Shown: positions 46,267-57,540, counted from the first letter of the stretch. The stretch is DNA of 64,000 bases from Saccopteryx bilineata (GCF_036850765.1 NC_089490.1:297520982-297584981), one strand, 5' to 3'. Numbers and translations are program-made. Notes: generated by a model from the letters alone, not told the origin.

Positions 46267-46830
46267 GCCTGACCAGGCGGTGCTGCACTGGATACTCAAG
46301 TGGAGGTTGGTATCCCATTTGAACTGTTGACTGCATCGGTGCCCATCATCCAATGTCAAGTTATGTTCCATCACCACAGAGTCATGAATTTTCAAAGAGA
46401 TTGTGCACCAAGCATTTAACCCAGTGCCTGTGGGCATTGCAAGTGGGCATGCATTCAATCCTCCTCAGCTTGTTCCATCACCACAGAGTCATGAATTTTC
46501 AAAGAGATTGTGCACCAAGCATTTAACCCAGTGGAGGACCCAAGTTCAAAACCCCAACATCATCAGCTTGAGCGTAGGCTAACCAACTTAAGTGTGGGGT
46601 CACTGGCTTGAGCACAAAGGTCACTGGTTTGAAGCCCAAGGTTGTGTGTGGCTCAAGCAAGGGGTCACTTGGTCAGCTGTAGACCCCTGGTCAAGGCACA
46701 TATGAGAAAGCAATCAATGAGCAAATTAAGGTGCCTTAACAAAGAATTGATGCTTCTCATCTCTCTCCCTTCCTGTCTGTCTTTCTCTCTGTCTCTCTTT
46801 TTGTCTCTGTCACAAAATTTTAATAAAGGA
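46267..46830 (+). mobile_element. family-B SINE split by a templated insertion
   Basis: The head CCTGACCAGGCGGTGCTGCA runs to about 46294. The SINE resumes at about 46534 with GAGGACCCAAGTTCAAAACC, then ATCAGCTTGAGCGTAGGCTA and 'AAGGCACATATGAGAAAGCA', and ends in a CT tract and an A-rich tail. About 20 bases of consensus between the head and GGAGGACCC are missing and are replaced by roughly 239 bases of foreign sequence. Confidence 0.88.
46295..46533. other. inverted copy of the local 47.9-48.1 kb segment plus a 62-bp second copy
   Basis: 46316-46471 is the reverse complement of 47937-48092 with about three differences in 156 bases. Directly after it, 46472-46533 repeats 46365-46426 exactly (62 bp, starting GTTCCATCACCACAGAGTCA). 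The first 21 bases (46295-46315) are unassigned. The copied segment spans a MIR-to-L1 junction, so its source is locus-specific. Confidence 0.9.
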
Positions 46831-46834
46831 TAAA

Positions 46835-47068
46835 TTCAAAATTTAGTCATAAAAATAACTAAACAGAAAAGTGGGATTTATTAATTCAAGGAAAAACAAA
46901 AACTTGTAAAATGAGGCAAGAGAAACACTACTAGACTCAGGAATAAATAATCTCTACATAGACATAGTAATCACTAAACAGTGTGTTATTGGACAGATGG
47001 AAGGAATAAGAAAATGGAATCTTCACCTTCTTGTATTTCATAGAAGGCTGCATAGGATATATACAGTT
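46835..47068. other. anonymous DNA
   Basis: Nothing recognised. Confidence 0.35.
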
Positions 47069-47084
47069 AAGAAATAGCAATATA

Positions 47085-47499
47085 GGCCCTGGCGGGTTGG
47101 CTCAGCAGTAGAGCGTCGGCCTGGCGTGTGGGGGACCCGGGTTCGATTCCCAGCCAGGGCACACAGGAGAAGCGCCCATTTGCTTCTCCACCCCCCCTCC
47201 TTCCTCTCTGTCTTTCTCTTCCCCTCCCGCAGCCAAGGCTCCATTGGAGCAAAGATGGCCCGGGCGCTGGGGATGGCTCCTTGGCCTCTGCCCCAGGCGC
47301 TAGAGTGGCTCTGGTCACGGCAGAGCGATGCCCCGGAGGGGCAGAGCATAGCCCTCTGGTGGGCAGAGCGTCGCCCCTGGTGGGCGTGCCAGGTGGATCC
47401 CCGTCGAGCGCATGCGGGAGTCTGTCTGACTGTCTCTCCTCGTTTCCAGCTTTATAAAAATACAAAAAAAGAAAAAAAGAAAAAAAAAGAAAAGAAAAA
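47085..47499 (+). mobile_element. family-A SINE, full length
   Basis: Full head, body and a long A-rich tail. Perfect 16-bp TSD AAGAAATAGCAATATA at 47069-47084 and 47500-47515. Both CTCF-like cores are present but each carries a change. Confidence 0.95.
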
Positions 47500-47574
47500 A
47501 AGAAATAGCAATATAAATGTGTTATTTAGAAATATGAATGTAAATAATAAAAACATCTAAAAGAGTATAAGGAG

Positions 47575-47745
47575 GGACAAATATAAGGTGACAGAGGATG
47601 ATTTGACTTTGGACGATGAGTATACAATATAACAGACAGTTCAAAAGATGTGGAGATGTCTACCTGAAATCTATGTACTCTTGTTGATCAATGTCACCCT
47701 GTTAAATTTAATTTCCTAAATAAAAAAAGAAAGAAAACCTACCAC
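47575..47745 (+). repeat. L1 3'-end fragment
   Basis: 'TTTGACTTTGGACGATGAGT', 'TGTTGATCAATGTCACCCTG', 'TAAATTTAATTTCCTAAATA' is the L1 3' terminus, also seen at 48040-48172. Confidence 0.7.
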
Positions 47746-47820
47746 TGAGAGCGTACTGTGAGGAAAAAACTATTATAAAACAAACTTTGTTTTTAATGTT
47801 TAAAAAAGAAAGAAAGAAAG

Positions 47821-47975
47821 AAATCTCACTCTTGACCACACATTAGTTGTATGATCTTGAACAAATTCCTGTTAATCCTCTGGGAGCTTTAGTTTCTTCA
47901 CCTAAAGTGTGGAAAGCAATACACCTCCTGTTTCACAAGCTGAGGAGGATTGAATGCATGCCCACTTGCAATGCC
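47821..47975 (+). repeat. MIR SINE fragment
   Basis: 'TTGTATGATCTTGAACAAAT', 'AGCTTTAGTTTCTTCACCTA', 'GCTGAGGAGGATTGAATGCA' is sense MIR. It joins L1 sequence to its right. Confidence 0.65.
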
Positions 47976-47979
47976 TGCA

Positions 47980-48172
47980 GGCACTGGGTTAAATGCTTGG
48001 TGCACAATCTCTTTGAAAATTCATGACTCTGTGGTGATGGAACATAACTTGACTTTGGATGATGGGCACCGATGCAGTCAACAGTTCAAATGCTGTAGAG
48101 ATGTTCACCTGAAACCTATGAGCTCTTATTGATCAATGACACCCCTTTAAATTTAATTTCTAAATAAAATAA
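47980..48172 (+). repeat. L1 3'-end fragment (source of the inverted copy)
   Basis: It ends 'TGATCAATGACACCCCTTTA', 'AATTTAATTTCTAAATAAAA'. The MIR-L1 boundary lies near 47980-48000 and cannot be placed exactly. Bases 47937-48092 reappear inverted in the SINE at 46.3 kb. Confidence 0.65.
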
Positions 48173-48260
48173 AAAGAAATTCACAACTCTGTATATTCAT
48201 CTCATTTTATAAATGAGGAAGTAGAGGCCTGATGCTTTAAGTAACTTGCATATAAAAGTT
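48173..48260 (-). repeat. MIR fragment
   Basis: 'CATTTTATAAATGAGGAAGT' then 'AGAGGCCTGATGCTTTAAGT' is antisense MIR. Confidence 0.55.
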
Positions 48261-49430
48261 TCTAGTATTAAGTTACTTGAATTTCTCTTTCTAGTAATTC
48301 ACTCTTGCATATGTGAGTGCCTATAGAGATTGAGAAATTCAAATATATTAATATTTTCCCTCATTCAAAAAATTGGGGTAAGTCAGGTATGAAAATGAGC
48401 ATGGTGACCTCGAGTGTAAAAGGAAAATTAAGATTAGCCTTAAAAGAAAGTCCATCTGCAAAAAATGTGAAAAAAAACAAAAACAAAAACTGAAAACATG
48501 CTTTCTACATCACATTAACACCAGTTAGTCAGAGGGTGCTGATGAATACAGGCGCGTGGGAGGCTGTGTGCAAGTGTCCTTTTAGGGCTGTTTGGTGGGG
48601 AAAAACAAACCCTGAACATTTATGGAAATGTTTGCTCAGTTTGGTAATAAATGTCTGAAGCTCTGGAGTGTTTGCCAGCATAGCTCTCCTCATACAATGG
48701 TTGTGGGAGTCGTTTTTAAAACGGATTTACAATCAAACTGGCACTAGGGAAGAGCAATAACCATGAACTGAATTCTCAATAATAAATACCTTTTCAGGCG
48801 AAGGGCTACATGACTATTTCCAGATTTGATTGCTGTGATTCATAAATTCCAAAGACCTTGTGCTTCTCCATATCACAATGCAGTTAGGTTTAACTAGTCC
48901 CTGTGGAGATATAGAGAATTAATTGCTTATAAACCTTAGAAATAAAGCCAGCAGCTTGAACTCAATGAGAAATAAAGACAAGTTGGCACCTAAGCAGGAC
49001 AGGTGAGAAAGAGCTGGAAGCAAGCCAGCCATCCATGTGCAAAAATAAACCTTTATACATTGCTTTTTGCAACAGAGCATTACAAAACAGTGCATGCATA
49101 CAATATAGCTATTCAACATTTTAACCTAATGGCAAAGCTTTTAAAGCCAAGACCTTCCAGTAGACTAAATGCAGCATAACAATTCTTTTGGTCAATGTTA
49201 AGGGTAAAATGAGTCAATAAAAAGCACAAATTTTAATGCTGGCAAATGTCATTGTTTCTAAAGTTGTTTCCTCCAAAAGAAGTTTAGGTGGGATTTCTTG
49301 GAGTTTTCTGTGGCGTACTGGAAAGACCAAGTTAATAGGATTATCTGAGCCTCAATCTAGATAATTACTAAAGAAAAAGTAAGAAATCTTCAAATGTGAG
49401 GAAAAGCTTGTGTTAAGAAGGAGCACATGC
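48261..49430. other. anonymous non-coding DNA
   Basis: No repeat wording recognised over most of it. It is a candidate for a cross-species conservation check. No gene. Confidence 0.4.
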
Positions 49431-49433
49431 ACA

Positions 49434-49674
49434 TGAGTAAGCCTAAGACCCCCAAATCTGGAGAACGCATGAAGCATGAGGACCAGTTGTTCAAAGTCCA
49501 ATTGGACAGTTGGATGCTGCAGTAGGATGGGTTTTACTATGCGGAGAACAAGTTAGAGCAGCTGCAGAGGTCGTTGGAAAAGCTGACTCTACATCATTTG
49601 AAGATGAGCAAAGTGAATGAATGGAGGAGTTTTAACATCAATGATATTTTTTTACTTGACCCTGAAACCTGAAA
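49434..49674 (+). pseudogene. coding-like remnant of unknown origin (tentative)
   Basis: From the ATG at 49434 the frame reads like a lysine- and glutamate-rich protein (MSKPKTPKSGERMKHEDQLF...) with a stop (TAG) at about 49524, then continues in the same frame (YYAENKLEQLQRSLEKL...) to a TGA at about 49672. The coiled-coil-like composition and the frame kept past the stop suggest an old retrocopy. I do not recognise the parent and no TSD or poly(A) is clear. Confidence 0.3.
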
Positions 49675-49867
49675 ATAACTCAAGAGAAACAGTGAAAAGA
49701 AGCTGGTACTAAGACTCTAAAAGCCTTTGCTAAGCACCATTAACTTTAATGAAACAAGACAAAGAAAGGGTTAATAACAAGGACAGCCTCCGTGGTCTGG
49801 GTGCCTACACTGTGCCCAGAATATTGAGAAACTCTCTATTTGCATTAGCTCATTTAATTTGAGCCTC
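49675..49867 (-). repeat. anonymous DNA ending in a MIR fragment
   Basis: 'GGGTGCCTACACTGTGCCCA...TTTGCATTAGCTCATTTAAT' at 49798-49860 is antisense MIR. The rest is unassigned. Confidence 0.5.
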
Positions 49868-50300
49868 TTTAAAAAAAATGGTTTCATTATTATACTTCTG
49901 GGGGGTAACATGGTTAATAACATTACATAAATTTCACTTGTACAGCTTTATAATTTGACATGGTATACCTGTACTCTATTATCTGCTCACCACTCAAAGT
50001 CTAGTCTCCTTTCACTATCTTGTATTTGATCCCTTTTACCTTCTTCATCCCCACCCCATACACCATCCCCTCTGGTAACCACTATTCTGTCGCCTGTATA
50101 TGTGAGAGTTGATGGTTGGTTTATTTTGTTTGTGGCTTTTAGTTTTATATTCCACAGATGAGAGAAAATGCAGAATGTGCCACCTTGATTAATGAAATCC
50201 TCACTTTGAGGCCACACTGTGATAAGCATCATATGAGACACAAATATCTTTGTATGTTTTGCCCTTTGAGTGAGAACTATCCATAAACCTCTTTCCAAAT
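49868..50300 (-). repeat. L1 3' UTR fragment
   Basis: 'GTCTAGTCTCCTTTCACTAT', 'CCTTCTTCATCCCCACCCCA', 'CCTCTGGTAACCACTATTCT' and 'TTAGTTTTATATTCCACAGA' are antisense L1 3' UTR wording. Confidence 0.75.
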
Positions 50301-50397
50301 TTCACTGTGAAGAATTTTCCAATCTTTTTTCTTTCATGCTTCTGACTATTGATACAAAATATTGGCCAGAGCCATGCAACATTCTTAATTCCATTTT

Positions 50398-50783
50398 TTT
50401 TGTGTGTGTGTGTTTTGGGGTTTTTTTTTTGTTGTTGTTGTTGTATTTTTCTGAAGCTGGAAACGGGGAGAGACAGGCAGACAGACTCCCGCATGCGCCC
50501 GACCGGGATACACCCGGCATGCCCACCAGGGGCAGAGCTCTGCTGCGACCAGAGCCACTCTAGTGCATGAGGCAGAGGCCACAGAGCCATCCCCAGCGCC
50601 CGGGCCATCTTTGCTCCAGTGGAGCCTTAGCTACGGGAGGGGAAGAGGGAGACTGAGAGGAAGGAGAGGGGGAGGGGTGGAGAAGCAGATGGGCGCCTCT
50701 CCTGTGTGCCCTGGCCGGGAATCGAACCTGGGACTTCCACACGCCAGACCGACGCTCTACCACTGAGCCAACCGGCCATGGCC
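50398..50783 (-). mobile_element. family-A SINE
   Basis: Reverse-strand full copy with a shortened CTCF-like region (CCCACCAGGGGCAGAGC). TSD CTTAATTCCATTTT lies at 50384-50397 and 50784-50797. It is inserted in a MIR. Confidence 0.93.
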
Positions 50784-50797
50784 CTTAATTCCATTTT

Positions 50798-50895
50798 ACA
50801 GAGGCACATATTTAGGCTCAGAGAGATTAAGCACCTAAATTTCCAAGGTCAGCAGCTAGGAGATGAACACAAGTCAGGCTGACTCCATTATGTCA
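50798..50895 (-). repeat. MIR fragment, right side of SINE insertion
   Basis: 'CAGAGGCACATATTTAGGCT', 'CAGAGAGATTAAGCACCTAA', 'GGTCAGCAGCTAGGAGATGA' is antisense MIR, continuous with the bases left of the SINE TSD. Confidence 0.65.
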
Positions 50896-51456
50896 TTTAA
50901 CAATCTCTGAAAGGATATTTCAAAAATTCATTTGATTTATAACAAGAAAAAGAAAATAATCATTTTATTTATCAAAGAAACATTTTCAAAGACCAACCAT
51001 CAATCTTAAAAATTCCTAATAAGATTCAAATAGCTTCCTACATGGATGAAATAGAAATGCAGCCAACTATACAGGAATAAAATTCAATCAGAGGTGAGAT
51101 GAGATTATACTCTGTAACAAATAATGCTCAATCAGAACCTCTCACAGAGATGAGAACTGCACCCTCTAGTCTGTGCTACTGTTGGACAGTTCTAATTACT
51201 ATATATACTAACTTCTCAATACTGAGTTGAAATTCCTCCCTTTAACATTCATGGGTCCAATTCTACCTTGTTATACAAAGAAATACCCTGAACCCCTTCT
51301 CCACATTCTTCTCTTACTTAGGTAAAAGAGCCTTAGTTCCTTGACTATTCCTCATTAAAGTTTTTGTGACCCTTGATCCTCTTGTTTTCATCTAGACTTA
51401 TTTCCATTTATGAATATCTCTCTCCAAGTATAATACCAAATCTGCAGAGATACTTC
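50896..51456. other. anonymous DNA
   Basis: Nothing recognised. Confidence 0.35.
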
Positions 51457-51647
51457 CAGAGGTCTTCAAACTTTTTATAAAAACCGCCCACTTTTGCAGT
51501 GCTGGTCAACCTGGTCCCTACGCGCAACCAAACAGCGCTGCGATTGGCCTACCATGAAAGCTGGACTGCCCACTAGTGGGTGGTAGGGACCAGGTTGACC
51601 AGCACTGCAAAAGTGGGTGGTTTTTATAAAAAGTTTGACGACCCCTG
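51457..51647. mobile_element. long-stem inverted-repeat element (MITE-like, 191 bp)
   Basis: The arms are near-perfect inverted repeats of about 65 bp (left AGGTCTTCAAACTTTTTATA... to GGTCAACCTGGTCCCTAC; right GTAGGGACCAGGTTGACC... to TATAAAAAGTTTGACGACCC). Between them lie about 60 bases including CTGCGATTGGC. The ends CAGAGGTC and GACCCCTG are hAT-like, but I find no 8-bp TSD. Confidence 0.8.
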
Positions 51648-52248
51648 GTAGGGACCAATTTTGTGATAGATGTAGTTACTCCAACCTGAAAACATCATTG
51701 CTCTTTTGCTGTCATAAAACACTATTGGCTTATTTATATTGAGCCCTCAGTCCTTTTTGCACACACCCTTATTCTAGGCAAATGAATTTGAAGTCCTAAA
51801 TGTAAGATTTCATATTTATCTCAATAGAGTTTTATTTTCTTGTAAAACTTGATTAAATCCTAGACTAGCAAGAATGACTTGTGTTACTTCCAAGCCAAAT
51901 ACTGATGATGTAGGTGCCAAATCCTACCTACAGAGTTGCTTTTTCTCTCTCTGCCACTTTGACCAGCAATGTTCCAGATGGTGGCTGTTTTGTCAACCTG
52001 GGTCCTAAAATGCAGACAGTAGTGCTGTGTTACAAAGCCTTCTCTACAAGAAATACTTCTTTGTATTTAAGTCATGCAGGTTTTGGTGTGGCTTGTTTCT
52101 CCAATCTGGTCCAGCCTGGTAAATAAGACTTTAATTTTTGTAACATAGCAGCTTATTCTTTAGGTACCAGATACTAGTTTCAGCAGTCTCTCTTCTATAA
52201 TTCAAAAAACTAAAAGACAAAGACTTCCTCCCTAACTCAATGTTATTA
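51648..52248. other. anonymous DNA
   Basis: The + frame 51914-52126 has no known match. No gene supported. Confidence 0.35.
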
Positions 52249-52264
52249 AGAAAGCGCTCTCCAG

Positions 52265-52650
52265 CCCTGGCCGGTTGGCTCAGTGGTAGAGCGTCAGCCT
52301 GGCATGTGGGAGTCCCGGGTTCGGTTCCCGGCCAGGGTACACAGGAGAAGCACCCATCTGTTTCTCCACCACCACCCCCCTCTCCTTCCTCTTTGTCTCT
52401 CTCTTCCCCTCCCGCAGCCAAGGCTCCATTGGAGCAAAGTTGGCCTGGGTGCTGAGGATGGCTCTATGGCCTCTGCCTCAGGTGCTAGAATGGTTCTGGT
52501 CACAACAGAGCAATGCCCCAGATGGGCAGAGTATCGCCCTCTGGTGGGTATGCCGGGTGGATCCTAGTCGGGCGCTTGCGGGAGTCTGTCTGACTGCCTC
52601 CCCGTTTCCAACTTCAGAAAAATACAAAAAAGAAAGAAAGAAAGAAAGAA
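52265..52650 (+). mobile_element. family-A SINE
   Basis: Full head and body, with a (GAAA)n tail. TSD AAGAAAGCGCTCTCCAG versus AAGAAAGAGCTCTCCAG, ending at 52264 and 52666. The CTCF-like core is altered (CGCCCTCTGGTGGGT). Confidence 0.92.
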
Positions 52651-52666
52651 AGAAAGAGCTCTCCAG

Positions 52667-53880
52667 AACTGTTGTCCTGTCTGTGAAACTCACCACTATC
52701 ACCACTGCATGTACACACACAGACACAACACCATTTGCATTTTTCCCACTTACAAAAACAGAACTCTGCCAAGGGGAATGGTTTGAAAGTCCAAAGATTC
52801 CTTCACACTTGGACTGGCATTGTGACACACAAGTTCGTTGCATGCACTTCTCATCCAAAGGACCACAATTTATAGCATCATGCAGACATCTAGATATTCA
52901 GCTTACTTGTGTCATGTTCTTTTGTTCTCAAAATTGTATTACCACACACAAAAAAAATCCTGTGTTGATTCCTCTGGTGGGTGGTTAGGGTGGGATTACA
53001 TTAATGGAAAAGGGAGGGAAATCTTAAATAGAAATTACAGATGGAATTTCTAATATGTGGCAGCAGGAATGTGACCTTTACCCAAATAGCTAGTGCAGGA
53101 AGATACTGGGATAGTAAAATAATAACTCTATCAGGAACCACAAGATGGACTAACTTCAGCTTATGTTAATCAATTCCATATCCGAGTAGTGATTGTAAGA
53201 CACAATATGTCACCTAATCACCACTCACTGTTTTCTCATAATTTCATATGTATTTTTCTTGTTTTCATGATTAGAATATAAATAACTAAAGAGCAAAAAT
53301 ATCTTAGATTTTATTTAAACAAACTACATTTTCTAGCTATATAGAGTCTATATAAAGAGTTCTCAATAAATACCCTTTTAACAAGTTTTAAGGATAGTTT
53401 TGACACTAATAATTAACATATATCATAATTGACTAAAAATATAACCAAACTTCAAATAAAGCAGATAGCTTGCATTTAGAAAGCAAATCAAATTTTAACA
53501 CGAATCCTTAAGTTGGTTATAATCTTTTCAAAGTAGCTATAGATGGCCCCTTGTATTTTTCCCTACTAGCTATTATTTAGTTTAGAATCTCTTCATAAAA
53601 TGATCTTATGAGTATCAATGATTACACACTTAATTTTTCATTATTAAGAAAAATGAAAGTTGTGATGCAATTAAATTATTCACATATATCCAGAGAATTT
53701 TCAAAATTATATCCACAGAACCTTTGGATGCCACCGAATCAGTGTACCTGCCATCTCTTGCACATAGAATAATTTGACTGAATGTAAAATATGTGTTATT
53801 TCTCTTTGTCACTTAAGTAATATTAATGTCATTGCCTTAATTTTCCCAACTATCTAATTAGAATTAATTCTAAGAAAAGT
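52667..53880. other. anonymous AT-rich DNA
   Basis: No gene or clear repeat. Confidence 0.4.
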
Positions 53881-53884
53881 CAAA

Positions 53885-55082
53885 ATAAAAAATCTTATAA
53901 TGCATTATAGAATCGTACACTTAAAACCTATATAATTTTCTTAACCAGTGTTACCCCAACAAATTTAATTAGATAATTACCTTCAAAAATACTAAAATTT
54001 GTATAGAACTGCAAAAAAACCCAAATAGTCAAAATAATCTTGAGAAAGAAGAATGAAGCTGGAGGCACCATACCTCTTGATTTCAAACTATATTACAAAG
54101 CTATAGTAGTCAAAAACAGTATGGTATTGGCATAAAAACAGACACATAGATGAATAAAATGGAATAGAGAGCCCAGAAATAAACCCATTTATATATTATT
54201 AATTAAGTTATGACAAAGGAACCAAGAATATACAATGGGGAAAGGATAGTCTCTTCAAAAAACTGTGTTGGGAAAACTGGGCAGACACATGCAAAAGAAT
54301 GAAACTGTACCACTATCTTACATTATACTTAAAAATCAACTCAACTTGACTAAAGACTTGAATGTAAGACCTAAAACCATAAAACTCCTGGAAGAAAACA
54401 TAGGGATAAGCTCTTTAACATTGATGTAGGTAATATTTTTTTGGATTTGACACCACTGGCAAAGGGAACAAAAGCAAAAACAAACAAGTGGGACTAAATC
54501 AAACTAAGCTTCTTCAAACAGCCAAGAAAACCACAAATAAAATGAAAAGGCAACCTACTAAATGAGAGAACAAACTTGCAAATTATATATCTGATAAGGG
54601 GTTAATATTCAAGATACATAAAAATTTGTATAACTCAATAGCAATAAAAAAATTCAACTAAAAATAGGCAGAGGATATGAATAGACATTTTTCCCAAGAA
54701 GACATACATATGGCCAATGGCTACATAAAAATGTGCTCAACATTACTAATCATCAGGGAAATGCATATAGCACCTCATACCCATTAGAACAGGTATCATC
54801 ACAAAGACAGGAGTTAAGTATCAGCAAGGACATGGAGAAAAGGGAGCCTTTGTGCACTGTTAGGAAGAATATAAATTTGTGTAGCCATTATGTAAAACAG
54901 TATGGAGGGTCCTTAAAAAATTATGACTAGAACAATTGTATGATTCCTCTTCTGGGTGTATATCCAAAAGAAAGTAAAACCAGATCTCAAAGATATTTGC
55001 ACTCCCATGTTTATTGTGGTATAATTCACAATAGCCAAGATATGGAAATAATACAACTACCCAACAAAATAAATGGATAATG
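53885..55082 (+). repeat. L1 ORF2 and 3' UTR remnant (left part)
   Basis: The first 90 bases are an L1 3' terminus (CACTTAAAACCTATATAATT, GTTACCCCAACAAATTTAAT). From about 53990 comes ORF2 wording: 'CTGGAGGCACCATACCTCTT', 'AAACAGTATGGTATTGGCAT', 'AAGACTTGAATGTAAGACCT', 'GGGTGTATATCCAAAAGAAA'. Many stops. Interrupted by two SINEs on the right. Confidence 0.85.
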
Positions 55083-55241
55083 CTTGACCTGTGGTGGTGC
55101 AGTGGATAAAGCTTCAACCTGGAATGCTGAGGTTGTTGCTTTGAAACCCCAGGCTTGCCCAGTCAAGGCACATACAAGAAGCAACTACTACAAGTTGATG
55201 CTTCCCCCTTCTTTCTTCTTCTTTCTTTCTTTCTTTCTTTT

Positions 55242-55292
<51 letters not shown>

Positions 55293-55375
55293 CTTTCTTT
55301 CTTTCTCTCTCTCTCTCCCTCTCTCCCTCCCTCTCTCTCTCTCTCTCCTTTCTCTAAAATCAATAAATAAAATCT
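55083..55375 (+). mobile_element. family-C SINE with expanded (TTCT)n
   Basis: Head TTGACCTGTGGTGGTGCAGT and the usual body, with about 100 bases of TTTC repeat in place of the short CT tract (55205-55310). The tail is AATAAATAAAATC. Inserted in L1. Confidence 0.88.
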
Positions 55376-55395
55376 TAAAATATATGTATATAAGC

Positions 55396-55580
55396 AAGCC
55401 CTGACCACATAGCTCGGCTGGTTAAAGCACTGACCTGAAGTACAGAGGTTGCCACTTTGATCCCTGGTCAAGGCACATACAGGAATGGATTGATGTTCCT
55501 GTCTCTCTCTCTCTCTCTCTCTCTCCCTTCCTTTCTGGTTAAAATCAATAAGTAAATTTAAAAAGTTAAAATAAAATAAA
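55396..55580 (+). mobile_element. VES-like SINE
   Basis: 'GCCCTGACCACATAGCTCGG', 'CTGGTTAAAGCACTGACCTG', 'GGTCAAGGCACATACAGGAA', (CT)n, AAAATCAATAAGTAAAT tail. It follows the family-C SINE inside the same L1. Confidence 0.8.
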
Positions 55581-55582
55581 AT

Positions 55583-55925
55583 GAATAGATAAAGATGAGG
55601 CACATGTACGAATATTATTCAGCCATGAGAAAGAAGGCATTCCTGCCACTGTGACAACATGGATGAACATTGAGAGTATTACGCCAAATGAAATACGCCA
55701 TACTTATCTGTGAAATCTAAAAACAGTAGAAAAGAGATTGCCTGGGGGACTGGGGGTGGGGAAAATAAGAAGAAGAAGGTAAAAGGGTACACACTTTTAG
55801 CTGTAAGATAAATAAGCATCTAATGTAATTAGATGCTTTTATACAATGTAATTATACACTGCATTGTACAATTGAAACTTGTTAAGATAGCAGAACTTAA
55901 GTGTTCTCACCAAAAAATAAATGAT
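55583..55925 (+). repeat. L1 3' UTR remnant (right part)
   Basis: Continues the L1: 'GAATATTATTCAGCCATGAG', 'ACAACATGGATGAACATTGA', 'GCCTGGGGGACTGGGGGTGG'. Ends near 55925 in an A-rich stretch. Confidence 0.8.
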
Positions 55926-57540
55926 AAATATGTGAGTTGTAGATGTGTTAATTAACGATATGAGAGGGATATTTTCATAATGCATATGTATATTAAATCA
56001 CCACTATATATATTTAAAATATCTTATAATTTTATATGTCAATTATATTAAGATAAAGCTGAAGTTTAAAGAGTCAAAAATATTTAAATTTATAAAACAA
56101 TTCAAAGTTTATAATTTACTTTGCAAAATAGATTTTATTTCTTTGTATAGTGAGCCCTTTTAAATATTTTAAAATAATTCAATATATTAAGAAAGAACAG
56201 ATTACTAAGCAATGGGAGATAAAAACAAGTAACAACTTGGCAAAGTAACTAGCTAGGAATCCCACTACACATGTTCCTTCCTAGTTTACACTAATGATTC
56301 TTAATATTTAATGGGTTGCAGATTTACCAGGGAATCCAATGGACACAATGAACAAACCTCTACCCTCAGGAAAATATACATATACATACTAACTTTTACA
56401 AGGATTTTATAGAAAACAGTAATGCTGAGTTGTGAGTAGAATAAAAAATCTAGAAATTCATGTAGTGGGGTAGTAGTTTGTACTTAATATGGGATATCCT
56501 ATAGGAACAATTTAATAAAATGTCACTTAGAATCCCAAGATAATAAAAAAGTCAATAAATCATGTGGGTAAAATACTGCACACACAAAATTTTTAAATAA
56601 CAGGAAAAAAACACAAAACCCTGCTAGCTGAAATCAATTGATAATTCCCTGTTAGGTACCTATTGTATATTCAACTAGTGTAGGCATGTCCAGAACACGG
56701 ATAAATGTTATGTGACTTGGTCATTCCTCTTTAGATAGAGATTGCTGATAGCTCATCCTTTCTTCTGTAGTAAAGAACCCTTGATTTTTGCCCTGTCTTA
56801 GGCATCCAGAATAAGGACTATGCTTCCCAGCACCTCCTTAAAGCCAAATCCTAAGTTCTGGCTCATCAGATGAGTGGAAATGAATTGTGCTACTTTGAGA
56901 AGTGTCCTTAATGGGAAGGATCCTTCCTTGCCTGACTTCCTTCCTACTGCTGCGATGTGGACAATCATGAATGAAGCTCTTGCATTTCCTACAGAATACA
57001 TAATAACCATGAAAATGGAAGACTCGCCTGGAAGAGCAGCAAACTAGAAGGAGCCCAGGCCTTGAACATCATGGAGCATCATGCCAGCCCTGAACGGCCT
57101 ACCTCCAAGTTATATGTAGGAGAGAAATAAACTTCATTCTTGTTTAAGCAACTGTTATTTTGAGTGTTTAATCACTTGCATCCAAACCTGATCTTCATCA
57201 AAGAGCTTACATTGTTGTTGAATATCATAAAAATTAGTCTGTGTGAAACTCAGTAAAACAACACAGCTAGGGCCAAATGAAAAACCAGCTAGGTTCTAGT
57301 TGAATAAAAGTTTTCAGTTTGAAATGGGATGTATTTTCCCATAGGACCAATCTAATAAAATGATGCTTAGAGTTTCAACACAGTCCACTAAAAGCAACAG
57401 CATAGTGTGGCTAAAACACGGTGTGCTTAGAAAATTTTAAACAGTAAAATGAGTAGATAAATAATATATTAGAGCTTACAGAACCCCTAAAAGATCTTGA
57501 AAGAGGAACAACATAGGATTTCCCAGTAAATTACAGTATT
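55926..57540. other. anonymous AT-rich DNA
   Basis: The minus-strand frame 56798-57010 and the text 56800-57130 (AAATGGAAGACTCGCCTGGA, GCATCATGCCAGCCCTGAAC) resemble a degraded LTR- or MER-type repeat. 56440-56560 and 57300-57400 share CCTATAGGAACAATTTAATA and CCATAGGACCAATCTAATAA wording. No gene. Confidence 0.35.

Noticed and set aside
55084..55603. Long Phe/Leu/Ser- and Lys/Glu/Arg-rich frames
   Set aside because: Produced by the (TTCT)n expansion inside SINEs.
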